A DNA stretch of 20,625 nucleotides, taken from NCBI GenBank assembly GCA_030606165.1, contig JAUWGZ010000014.1, forward strand, positions 1 to 20,625, read 5' to 3'. This DNA is from Dehalococcoidia bacterium (GTDB lineage: Bacteria; Chloroflexota; Dehalococcoidia; GIF9; AB-539-J10). The translations under genes and the position numbers were made by a program. Positions 1 through 6,618 of this stretch are shown here, in pieces. Within the stretch, counting starts at the first letter, position 1. The number at the start of each line of letters is the position of its first letter. A model generated the notes under the pieces. It was not told where the DNA came from, did no database searches, and was given only the letters and a program-made list of their open reading frames with translations.

Positions 1-96
1 ATTCCGAATCCAGAAGACCAGAGGCCAGTAAAATCGATTCGATTGAAGAAAGAAACCGGAATGGTTACAGCTATTTTAGGTAGTGAACAAAAATGA
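1..96 (+). CDS. C-terminal tail of an unidentified protein (partial)
   Basis: An open frame runs from the first base of the window to a TGA at 94-96 and gives 31 residues ending RLKKETGMVTAILGSEQK. The stop codon lies inside the left arm of a perfect hairpin (94-123). The fragment is too short to assign to a family. A real gene end is plausible because the composition is protein-like and the frame is open to the window edge, but a chance frame of this length cannot be excluded. The upstream sequence lies outside the window. Confidence 0.35.
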   Translation: MPNPEDQRPVKSIRLKKETGMVTAILGSEQK

Positions 97-123
97 CATA
101 GGGGACGGAAGTCCCCTATGTCA
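94..123. repeat. Perfect 13-bp hairpin with 4-nt loop; possible terminator or REP-like element
   Basis: Left arm TGACATAGGGGAC (94-106), loop GGAA (107-110), right arm GTCCCCTATGTCA (111-123). Read on the minus strand, the stem is followed at once by TTTTTGTTC (complement of 85-93), the form of an intrinsic terminator for leftward transcription. The nearest leftward genes (hicA, hicB, dnaN) end about 340 bp away. Read on the plus strand the loop is a GNRA tetraloop and no U-run follows. Hairpins built on GGGGAC/GTCCCC with flanking TGACA also resemble repeats linked to REP-associated tyrosine transposases, so a mobile-element origin is the alternative. Confidence 0.6.
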
Positions 124-214
124 AATCCAACTACTTAACTAACTAATATCTAACAATTACTAGTATAACCATAAGTATAATATTTGTCAAGAGGTATTTG
201 ATAAGAGTAGAACA

Positions 215-313
215 ATGAAAGCAGCTATCTATTGCCGTGTAAGCACAGAAGGTCAAGAACGGGACGGAACAAGCCAGCAAACTCAACTGGAAGCCTGTCG
301 AACGTATTGCTAG
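215..313 (+). pseudogene. Truncated serine recombinase/resolvase N-terminus
   Basis: An ATG at 215 opens a frame beginning MKAAIYCRVSTEGQERDG that ends at TAG (311-313) after 32 residues. The YCRVS segment matches the first strand of the catalytic domain of serine site-specific recombinases, where the Ser (residue 10 here) is the nucleophile. The SQQTQLEACRTYC segment fits the following helix of large serine recombinases. Family members run from about 180 to over 500 residues, and I found no continuation in the other plus frames up to about 460, so this is a remnant and cannot be active. It lies next to a perfect hairpin and a hicBA pair, consistent with an old mobile-element insertion. The AT-rich stretch just upstream (150-200) may be its former promoter region. 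Confidence 0.75.
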
Positions 314-459
314 GCTAGGCGGTGCGAAGCCAGGAATTGACTAAGCAGAGCTTGGTCCACCAGAAACGAAAAGGCGTCTGATTTGCACGAGATGCCCTCT
401 TTTCAGCAAAAGCGATTTTCGCCTCTTCTATCGTCATTATCTCGTCTTTTCAAAAGATT
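314..459. other. Non-coding stretch between recombinase remnant and hicA
   Basis: No gene can be supported here. A 40-codon minus-strand frame (315-437) exists and is discussed under rejected items. Positions 412-429 carry an 18-nt stretch identical to 1074-1091 inside dnaN. No clear promoter or terminator is visible. Confidence 0.5.
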
Positions 460-684
460 CTAGGAGTGGAACTTCTCTTCGGGAATGCCACTCCCTTCAA
501 TGATGCTCCTCAGCGTGCCCACTGGCAATTGCTTCCCCTTGTGATAGGGGACAATCACCTGTTTGCCCGTATCGTCATTCCGCCATTTCTGATGGCTGCC
601 TCGTTGCGAGATGAGAGCGAATCCGTGCTGTTGCAGTATTCTGATAACCTCGTTGGCTTGCAGTCTTGGCAACTTCCGAGCCAT
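460..684 (-). CDS. hicA: HicA-family mRNA interferase toxin
   Basis: This 74-residue protein has the usual HicA size and architecture: a short double-stranded-RNA-binding-like fold with N-terminal helix NEVIRILQQHGF (residues 11-22), then the conserved GSH motif (residues 29-31, catalytic His31) followed by basic strands and the GKQLPVGTLRSI segment. HicA toxins cleave mRNA and block translation until neutralised by HicB. The ATG (682-684) overlaps the last base of the hicB stop codon as TGATG, which implies translational coupling, with antitoxin first. No internal disruption is seen and the active His is present, so the toxin is probably functional. The assignment is from family motifs and the adjacent HicB. 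Confidence 0.9.
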   Translation of the reverse strand: MARKLPRLQANEVIRILQQHGFALISQRGSHQKWRNDDTGKQVIVPYHKGKQLPVGTLRSIIEGSGIPEEKFHS

Positions 685-890
685 CAGGCTGGCACTTCCA
701 CCTCAAAGACCTTCTCGTCAGGGTTCAGTTTGACTGGTGCTGGTTCAAGATATAGAGAGATAGCCTCCCTCGCATTCTTCAATGCTTCTTCCTCGGTATC
801 ACCAGCACTGCAACATCCTGGAAGTTCTGGACAGTAGGCAGCATAGCTCTTTGTCTCGGAATCGTATTCTAAAACAATACGGAACTTCAT
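684..890 (-). CDS. hicB: HicB-family antitoxin (short form)
   Basis: The protein has 68 residues with the HicB partial RNase H-like fold: MKFRIVLEYDSETKSYAAYC, then PELPGCCSAGDTEEEAL and a helix ending near LYLE. HicB binds and inactivates HicA, and in longer members a C-terminal DNA-binding domain represses the operon. That domain is absent here, as in the common short HicB forms, so autoregulation through HicB alone is not evident. A strong ribosome binding site (GGGAGGAGG, minus strand) precedes the ATG. The start lies only 29 nt after the dnaN stop codon (920), with no room for a separate promoter, so the pair may be expressed from the dnaN transcript. Confidence 0.88.
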   Translation of the reverse strand: MKFRIVLEYDSETKSYAAYCPELPGCCSAGDTEEEALKNAREAISLYLEPAPVKLNPDEKVFEVEVPA

Positions 891-919
891 TTCGCCTCCT
901 CCCTACTGAATTAAAGCAC

Positions 920-2053
920 TTACCACTGGACGAACATGGGCATGACTACGTGAACGTAATTGTCCACGCCTATAGGGCGGATGGTTCCCGGGCTCGAGGG
1001 GGTAGTGAGTTCTAGAGCGACTTGGGTTTGGGAAAGGACAGATAGAACATCGGAAAGATATTTTACATTGAAGGCGATTTTCGCCTCTTCTCCGTCAGTG
1101 AGAGCGTCGATTTCACCAACATTGTCTCCAACCTCCTCAGCCTGAGCAGAAACGGTTACCTTTCCTGGAGCAAGTTCGGTACCCGGGGTAACGACCAGGC
1201 GAACTATGCCACTGGCATCGCGAGCAAATATGGAAGACATTTTAGTAACCCGCAGAAATTCATTGATGTCTAGTACAGCTCGCGTGGTATAGCTTTGAGG
1301 AATGACCTGGGAATAATTGGGGAAGGAGCCTTGAATAAGCTGAGAAACCAGCTCAGCATTCTTGAGGCGGAAGAGAACCTGGCTCTTTTTTTCGTTTACG
1401 GTGATTTCTACGGGTTCCTCCTGCTCACTAAGAAGGCGATTCAGTTCATTGAAAGTCCTGGCCGGGACGATAACCGTAGTCTTCACGCTGACTGGCGAGA
1501 CGAGGGTTGTCTTGTGGACAGCTAGCCTGAAGCCATCGGCAGCCACCAGGTTGAGCTGCTCGCCATCGAACTCAGTGTTAATTCCGGTTAATACCGGGCG
1601 GGATTCTTCAGTGGCAGCAGCAAAGGCGACCTGTGCAATTCCTTCCCTGAGACTAGCTGCCTCAATGGTGGTAGTTACGCCGTCGCTTATCTGAGGGATA
1701 GGTGGGAAATCCGCGGCATCAATGCCGTGAATATGGGCTTGAAAATGGCCGCTCTTAAGCTCCAGAATGCGACTGTTAGCGGGAAGATTGATTTCAATTA
1801 AGTCATTGGGCAAGGAATTAACAAAGTCGATGAGCAAGCGAGCAGGCACAGTTATGTCTCCTTCCTTTTTCACTTCAGCACCAATCCAGCACGTGGTAGC
1901 CATTTCCAGATTGGTGGCTGCCAATTTGAGACGCGATTTCTCAGCGGATAAAAGGATATTTTGGGTGATAGGTAAAGTGGACCTAGTGGCTACAGCTCTC
2001 CCTACGATGCTTAGCCCCCTATTTAGGTTTTCTTGATGACAAGATAACTTCAT
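920..2053 (-). CDS. dnaN: DNA polymerase III beta subunit (sliding clamp)
   Basis: The product is 377 residues, the normal size for the ring-forming clamp that tethers DNA polymerase III to DNA and recruits repair and replication proteins through its hydrophobic pocket. It shows the three-domain pattern: N-terminal MKLSCHQENLNRGLSIVGRAVATRSTLPI, a middle domain with GINTEFDGEQLNLVAADGFRLAV, and a C-terminal domain ending in VHVVMPMF. The open frame extends 15 codons further upstream to 2098, but the ATG at 2053 is preferred. It matches the family N-terminus, and AGGGGGAGG lies about 7 nt upstream, whereas the longer version would add MLIVYCHYTRRGRYS, which is unlike the family. No dnaA or other replication-origin gene is in view, so dnaN stands apart from oriC-type neighbours here. 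hicB-hicA follow in the same direction. Confidence 0.95.
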   Translation of the reverse strand: MKLSCHQENLNRGLSIVGRAVATRSTLPITQNILLSAEKSRLKLAATNLEMATTCWIGAEVKKEGDITVPARLLIDFVNSLPNDLIEINLPANSRILELKSGHFQAHIHGIDAADFPPIPQISDGVTTTIEAASLREGIAQVAFAAATEESRPVLTGINTEFDGEQLNLVAADGFRLAVHKTTLVSPVSVKTTVIVPARTFNELNRLLSEQEEPVEITVNEKKSQVLFRLKNAELVSQLIQGSFPNYSQVIPQSYTTRAVLDINEFLRVTKMSSIFARDASGIVRLVVTPGTELAPGKVTVSAQAEEVGDNVGEIDALTDGEEAKIAFNVKYLSDVLSVLSQTQVALELTTPSSPGTIRPIGVDNYVHVVMPMFVQW

Positions 2054-2082
2054 GGAATACCTCCCCCTGCGTGTATAATGAC

Positions 2083-2111
2083 AGTATACTATCAACAACT
2101 GTAATAATCAA
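2083..2111 (-). promoter_or_regulatory. Sigma-70-type promoter for dnaN
   Basis: On the minus strand, TTGATT (2106-2111) and TATACT (2083-2088) are separated by 17 nt, placing transcription start about 20-25 nt before the dnaN ribosome binding site. The -10 box sits inside a near-perfect dyad at 2079-2094 (centre AGTATACT, flanked by TGA and TCA), which could be an operator. Confidence 0.55.
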
Positions 2112-2583
2112 TGATTCAATTTGACATAATACTGGCTTTACCAAAGGCACATTACTACTGATTATCATGGTCAAGCTGACTTACTTTCTTAACTGTAGGC
2201 TAGTCTTTTCAAGCTAATAAACCTTCCGGTACAAGACCATCAAGCTGTAATTACCGTCCATAGAGTGCAGTTAATTCCTTTAACCTGCCTTTGATTGTTC
2301 ACGAGGACTTACTGCCTTTTTTTATTATCCGCCCTAGTATACAATAATAGCAAGTAACAAACTGTAACAAAACCCATTATTGATATTGGGACAGGTCTCC
2401 AAGCTGGGAAGATGAGCATAATCCAAGCCTACCATTATTACCAAGCTCAGGGATGAGGCTACGAAGATACCCACCAGGATAACCTATGAATAAGATAGAA
2501 GCAAGCCTTTACTTTTGAAAGAAATGCTAGCTTCGGCAGAGGGGGCCTACTTATAGCTGAGGGCTTAGAGCAGGAGTTTGAAA
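2112..2583. other. Gene-free intergenic region between dnaN and the sugar kinase
   Basis: This divergent gap of about 470 bp is AT-rich and contains no open frame that looks protein-coding on either strand. It should contain the promoter for the sugar-catabolic genes, but I could not pick a convincing -35/-10 pair. No tRNA-like fold, riboswitch motif or repeat was recognised. Confidence 0.4.
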
Positions 2584-3573
2584 TTGGTTGATAATGCCGA
2601 TGATTTGACTCTTGGCGTTGACCTTGGAGGCACCAAAATTCTGACGGCGGTGACCAACTCTCAGGGGAAAATGCTATCGCGCGACCACAGTATAACGCCA
2701 GCCACAAAAGGCCATGAATCAGTTATCCAGTCTATTTTGGAGTCTGCGCATCGTGCTTTAGAGCAGGCAAATGTTGCCATTTCAGAGCTTACCGCCGTAG
2801 GGGTTGGGGCGCCCGGTCTCTCGAATCCCGAGACGGGCATCCTCTTCACCTCACCGAATCTGCCAGGATGGCGAGACGTTCCCCTGAGAGACATAGTGCA
2901 AGAAAGGCTGGGCAAGAAGACCTTTCTCATCAATGATGCCAATGCTGCTGCCCTGGGGGAATTTAATTTTGGCGTTGCCCGGGGTGTTCGTAACTTCATC
3001 TATATTACTCTCAGCACAGGCATCGGCGGAGGCATTGTCATTGATGGCAAGATTTACAGTGGAGCTATTGGTGCCGCTGGTGAGGTAGGGCATATGACCA
3101 TAGATGATGAAGGTCCAATCTGCAATTGTGGAAACAGAGGTTGTTGGGAAACGCTGGCCTCGGGGACAGCCCTGGCCAGGGAGGCAAGGCGTCGGATTAA
3201 AGAAGGAATCAGGACTTCTATCCTGGAATATGCCGAGGGTGACGTAGAAAAGGTGACGGCACAGGTCATTCATAGTGCTGCCGAGCAGGGTGATAGCTTG
3301 GCTAAAGAACTTATTGCTCGGACTGGCTACTACGTAGGTGTGGGGCTGGCTAATTTAATAAACATATTCAACCCGGAGTTGATAGTTATCGGTGGTGGTT
3401 TATCAAACATCGGCGGCATGCTGCTCGAGCCAGCCTTCAAGGTGGCTGGAGAGAGAGCATATAAAGAGGCTTTCCAGGCTGTGCGCTTTGCCTCTGCTGA
3501 GTTGGGTCGAGATTCTGGCGTGCTCGGTGCTGCTGCCTTTGCCCTCCAAGAGATGAAAAGGCAAAGCCCCTGA
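2584..3573 (+). CDS. ROK-family sugar kinase (probable glucokinase)
   Basis: The 329-residue cytoplasmic protein is predicted to phosphorylate a hexose, probably glucose, with ATP. It shows the ROK features: phosphate-binding LGVDLGGTKI near residues 10-19, GVGAPG near 73-78, INDANAAALGEF near 116-127 with the catalytic Asp at about 118, a glycine-rich STGIGGG loop near 144-150, and the ROK zinc motif with His170 and CNCGNRGC Cys residues at about 180, 182 and 187. A TTG at 2578 would begin only 1 nt after the AGGAG (2572-2576). The TTG at 2584, 7 nt from it, is the better start. The gene lies 74 nt upstream of pfkA in the same direction, which favours a glycolytic substrate. ROK proteins also include N-acetylmannosamine kinases and repressors. 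The absence of an N-terminal helix-turn-helix argues against a repressor, but the exact sugar is not proven. Confidence 0.85.
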   Translation: MVDNADDLTLGVDLGGTKILTAVTNSQGKMLSRDHSITPATKGHESVIQSILESAHRALEQANVAISELTAVGVGAPGLSNPETGILFTSPNLPGWRDVPLRDIVQERLGKKTFLINDANAAALGEFNFGVARGVRNFIYITLSTGIGGGIVIDGKIYSGAIGAAGEVGHMTIDDEGPICNCGNRGCWETLASGTALAREARRRIKEGIRTSILEYAEGDVEKVTAQVIHSAAEQGDSLAKELIARTGYYVGVGLANLINIFNPELIVIGGGLSNIGGMLLEPAFKVAGERAYKEAFQAVRFASAELGRDSGVLGAAAFALQEMKRQSP

Positions 3574-3647
3574 AATCCAAGGTTTTGCTACTGGAAGATG
3601 TAGTTATAACAAAGTTTGAGAGGGGAAGGATAATCTAGGAGGTATCT

Positions 3648-4616
3648 ATGGAAAGGATCGGCATATTGACCAGCGGCGGCGATGCTCCAGGCATGAATGC
3701 CTGTATACGGGCGGCAGTGCGTGCTGCCTCGGCTCAGGGACTTGAGATTTTTGGCATACGGCGTGGCTATGCCGGACTCATCAGGGGTGAAATAGAGCCC
3801 TTGGACAGGAGATCCGTTACCAATATCATCCATCAGGGTGGAACGATACTGGGCACCGCTCGTTCACCTGAATTTATGACCAGCGAGGGCAGGGCCACAG
3901 CTATAGAGAATTTGAGAAAGGCAGGTATCGAGGGGCTGATTCTCATCGGGGGCGACGGCACTTTTCATGGCGGCACCGTCTTATCGCAAGAATGCGGCGT
4001 TAGCATCATCGGTGTGCCGGGGACGATAGATAATGATGTCTATGGCACCGATTACACCATAGGCTTTGACACCGCCGTAAATTGCGCACTGGAGGCCATT
4101 GACCGTATTCGGGACACCGCCCTGTCTCATGAACGCCTATTTTTTGTGGAAGTGATGGGGCGTCGCACTGGATTTATTGCCCTGGAGAGTGGTGTCGCTG
4201 GTGGCGCCGAAGAGTTGCTTATCCCCGAGGTTTCCATGAGTGTTGATGAGCTTTGCTCACACCTGGAAAGGAGCTTCAAGGGAGAAAAGAAGAGTGCCAT
4301 CGTGGTAGTGGCGGAAACTGAGCAGCCGGGCGATAGCTTCCGCATAGCCCAGGAAGTGAGAGATAAAGTAGGTTTCGATTCCAGGGTATGTATTCTGGGG
4401 CATATCCAGCGAGGAGGTTCGCCGACGGCACGTGACCGAGTTCTTGCTGGCAAGCTTGGTATCGCGGCTGTACAGGCACTAGCGGCGGGCAAAAGCGGAT
4501 ACATGGTGGGCGAGATCAATTGGAGGGTAGCCTATACTCCGCTTCAATATACTTGGGAAAAGGGAAAAGAGCTGAACGTTGAGCTTGTGGAGATGAGAAA
4601 GCTCCTTTGTGAGTAA
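3648..4616 (+). CDS. pfkA: 6-phosphofructokinase, ATP-dependent type
   Basis: The 322-residue protein phosphorylates fructose 6-phosphate to fructose 1,6-bisphosphate, the committing step of glycolysis. It aligns closely with bacterial PfkA numbering: GGDAPGMN (10-17), the Arg21 and Arg25 and Arg72 equivalents retained, GGDG at 101-104, PGTIDND (124-130) with catalytic Asp128, MGRRTG near 170-175, and HIQRGG in the C-terminal half. Gly at the 104 position and Gly rather than Lys before TIDND are the established determinants for ATP rather than pyrophosphate as phosphoryl donor. A strong site (TAGGAGGT) lies 4 nt before the ATG. The gene is flanked by a sugar kinase and an aldolase on the same strand, so the three probably form one operon. 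Confidence 0.94.
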   Translation: MERIGILTSGGDAPGMNACIRAAVRAASAQGLEIFGIRRGYAGLIRGEIEPLDRRSVTNIIHQGGTILGTARSPEFMTSEGRATAIENLRKAGIEGLILIGGDGTFHGGTVLSQECGVSIIGVPGTIDNDVYGTDYTIGFDTAVNCALEAIDRIRDTALSHERLFFVEVMGRRTGFIALESGVAGGAEELLIPEVSMSVDELCSHLERSFKGEKKSAIVVVAETEQPGDSFRIAQEVRDKVGFDSRVCILGHIQRGGSPTARDRVLAGKLGIAAVQALAAGKSGYMVGEINWRVAYTPLQYTWEKGKELNVELVEMRKLLCE

Positions 4617-4658
4617 AAGAAAAAATATGGTCATAGTTTTGTCTAGGAGAGTGATGTA

Positions 4659-5687
4659 ATGAACATATCTATCGGCAAGCTAAGAGGGCTCCAGCAATTG
4701 GCTGATTCCAAGGGCATGATGACAATGTGTGCCATTGACCACAGGGGAGCGCTTAAGCGGGCCCTGAACGAGAAAAACCCTGATGCTGTGAGTTACCAGG
4801 ATATAGTTAATTTTAAGCTTGACCTCTGTCAAGCGGTAGCGCCTTTTGCCAGTGCCATATTGCTTGACCCGGAATATGGAGCTGGTCAGGCTATAGCTGC
4901 GGGTCTCTTGCCCGGGCCTAAGGGGCTTCTTGTCAGCCTGGAGAAGACCGGCTATACCGGAGGCAGTACGGCTAGAATTACTGAGCTTCTGCCCGGCTGG
5001 AGCGTAAAAAAGGTGAAGAAAATGGGAGCCTCAGCGGTCAAGCTTTTAATCTACTTCAGGCCCGACCTGAAGGATGTCGCCTCAAAACAGCTCGATTTGG
5101 TGGCAAGGCTAGCCGACCAATGCCTTGAAGAAGATATAGCCTTTCTGGTTGAGCCGTTAAGCTATCCCACTGAGGAAAAAGAGAGTCCTGTTCGTAAAGG
5201 ACGCATAAATCAAAGCGGGACATCCTCGAAGAAGTTTGCTGAGATAAAGCCTGGACTGGTAATCGAAACTGCTCGGCAGATTACTGCCCTGCCCATTGAT
5301 GTGTTGAAAGCAGAATTCCCGGCAGATATTAAGTTTGAACAAGATGAGGGAAAGCTGCTGGGGTTGTGCCGGGAGTTAAACCGGGCATCCCGACTACCCT
5401 GGGTGTTGCTCAGTGCCGGTGTTGACTTTGAGTCGTTCAGGAAGCAGGTGAAGATAGCCTGTAAGGCGGGAGCCTCTGGTTTTTTGGCAGGGCGTGCGCT
5501 GTGGCAGGAGGGCGCCCAAATTCGTTCTCGGGATGAGAGGATGAAGTTTTTCCAGAATACGGCTGCTCCAAGGTTGAAGGAACTAGCTGAAATAGCTGAT
5601 ATCTACGGTAAGCCCTGGTATTCCAGGCTGGGGGCTGAAAACGGCAAATCCGCCCCGGTGGCTGAGGGCTGGTATCGAGGTTATTGA
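4659..5687 (+). CDS. LacD-family class I aldolase (tagatose/fructose 1,6-bisphosphate)
   Basis: The 342-residue protein belongs to the tagatose 1,6-diphosphate aldolase (LacD) family, class I enzymes that split ketohexose bisphosphates into glyceraldehyde 3-phosphate and dihydroxyacetone phosphate through a lysine Schiff base. Family features visible are the opening MNISIGKLRGLQQLAD, AIDHRGALK (25-33), ILLDPEYG (67-74), GASAVKLLIYF with Lys128, FLVEPLSYP (162-170), and DVLKAEFP with Lys217 as the probable Schiff-base residue. A C-terminal GASGFLAGRALWQ phosphate-binding stretch is also present. LacD enzymes accept both tagatose and fructose 1,6-bisphosphate. Following pfkA by 42 nt, this one most likely serves as the glycolytic fructose bisphosphate aldolase; no tagatose pathway genes are in the window. 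The ribosome site is TAGGAG upstream of the ATG. Confidence 0.88.
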   Translation: MNISIGKLRGLQQLADSKGMMTMCAIDHRGALKRALNEKNPDAVSYQDIVNFKLDLCQAVAPFASAILLDPEYGAGQAIAAGLLPGPKGLLVSLEKTGYTGGSTARITELLPGWSVKKVKKMGASAVKLLIYFRPDLKDVASKQLDLVARLADQCLEEDIAFLVEPLSYPTEEKESPVRKGRINQSGTSSKKFAEIKPGLVIETARQITALPIDVLKAEFPADIKFEQDEGKLLGLCRELNRASRLPWVLLSAGVDFESFRKQVKIACKAGASGFLAGRALWQEGAQIRSRDERMKFFQNTAAPRLKELAEIADIYGKPWYSRLGAENGKSAPVAEGWYRGY

Positions 5688-5722
5688 TAGGTAATACTTT
5701 GACAGAGCGAGGCAAATATTAT

Positions 5723-5739
5723 AGCCGGATACGGCTTTT
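5723..5739 (+). terminator. Weak intrinsic terminator candidate after the aldolase
   Basis: Stem AGCCG (5723-5727), loop GATA, stem CGGCT (5732-5736), then TTT (5737-5739), about 35 nt after the aldolase stop codon. The stem is GC-rich but only 5 bp and the T-run is short, so efficiency is doubtful. It is sensibly placed at the end of the kinase-pfkA-aldolase run. Confidence 0.35.
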
Positions 5740-5936
5740 GCTATAGTATGAATAAGTACATTGATAGGCATCTCTCTGGTAGTTTATTTCAGGAGGAGGA
5801 GGTGGCTCTAAAATTACTGAATGAAGAATCTGTCTCTGGCATCTGAACTGAAATGCGAAGCAATTAGGCACCCGCAACCTTCTACACAGGCAGTGCCATT
5901 CATGGTTCAGAAGAACGTAAGTTGGAGGTGTTGAGT

Positions 5937-6602
5937 ATGGCTTATGTAGGCATTTTGTTGATAGCTATTCTAGTTTCTTTCATCGTCGTCCGAATTGGAG
6001 GCTTTGCCCTCCAGTTAACCGGGATAGAACCTGATGTAGCTAGATTTCAGGCGTTATCTGCTTTCTCGGGAACGGGCTTCACGACGAGAGAAGCTGAACG
6101 GGTGGTGGGAAACAAAACTAGGCGCAGAATTGTGACCATTCTCATTATACTGGGAAATGCCGGCATGGTTACTGTAATTGCCACTTTAGTGGCATCTTTC
6201 ACCAAGGTGAGCGGTTACACATGGTTTTTCATTCACCTGGCCATAATAATTGGAGGCATATTCGGCCTCTATCAACTAATTATAAGAAGCAATGTTGGCC
6301 GTCGGATTCCTGACTGGCTGCAAAGGCCAGTTATGAACCGAATTCTTAGGGGAGCTCCCGCGGTTGAGGAAATCTTCCGTATGGAGAAGGACTGGGGTAT
6401 TAGTCTTGTCACGATAAAAAGAGGCTCGAAGCGCGTTGGCCAGTCTGTGGCTGATATCACGGCGGAAAGGGACCTGGAAATCCTTGGTATAGACAGGGCC
6501 GATACTTACCTAACCAGGCCGGATAGGGAGGAGGAAATCATGGTAGGCGACCGGCTTCTGGTTTACGCAAATAGAAAATCTGTGAAGCAAATCTTGGACT
6601 AG
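5937..6602 (+). CDS. Small membrane protein with pore-loop-like motif and RCK_C (TrkA-C) domain
   Basis: The 221-residue protein has three hydrophobic segments (about 2-22, 64-86 and 95-116) and a soluble C-terminal part (about 140-221). The C-terminal part, with ISLVTIKRGSKRVGQSVADI, LEILGIDR and MVGDRLLVYA, matches the RCK_C/TrkA_C fold that senses ligands in potassium transporters and channels. Between the first and second segments lies RFQALSAFSGTGFTT (36-50), which resembles the selectivity-filter loops of TrkH/KtrB potassium transporters (SAF..GF.T). Those proteins carry four such loops, whereas only one is seen here. A membrane potassium-linked role is inferred from the domains and is not demonstrated. 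The ATG at 5937 is chosen over a TTG at 5922 because GGAGG (5924-5928) sits 8 nt before it. No conventional transporter partner is adjacent. Confidence 0.72.
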   Translation: MAYVGILLIAILVSFIVVRIGGFALQLTGIEPDVARFQALSAFSGTGFTTREAERVVGNKTRRRIVTILIILGNAGMVTVIATLVASFTKVSGYTWFFIHLAIIIGGIFGLYQLIIRSNVGRRIPDWLQRPVMNRILRGAPAVEEIFRMEKDWGISLVTIKRGSKRVGQSVADITAERDLEILGIDRADTYLTRPDREEEIMVGDRLLVYANRKSVKQILD

Positions 6603-6618
6603 TAGCCTTGCTAGTTTT

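Noticed and set aside
315..437. 40-codon minus-strand frame starting MTIEEAKIAFAEKRAS downstream of hicA
   Set aside because: There is no good ribosome site, no recognisable domain, and its start matches part of dnaN. It is more likely a relic or chance frame than a gene.
466..837. 123-codon plus-strand frame opposite hicA and hicB
   Set aside because: It lies antisense to two well-supported toxin-antitoxin genes and its protein has no family features, so it is a shadow frame.
2054..2098. Longer dnaN starting at 2098
   Set aside because: The added 15 residues do not resemble the family, and they are encoded by the promoter region. The ATG at 2053 has a strong ribosome site.
2121..2149. Plus-strand TTGACA at 2121-2126 as a promoter for the sugar kinase operon
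   Set aside because: No acceptable -10 hexamer is found at 16-18 nt spacing, and the site lies over 450 nt from the gene.
5699..5722. TTGACA (5699-5704) with TATTAT (5717-5722) as a promoter for the pore-motif gene
   Set aside because: The spacer is only 12 nt, outside the workable range.
6598..6618. ACTAG/CTAGT hairpin with a T-run between the pore-motif gene and mutL as a terminator
   Set aside because: The stem is only 5 bp and AT-rich, so it is too weak to support a call, although the convergent position would suit a terminator.
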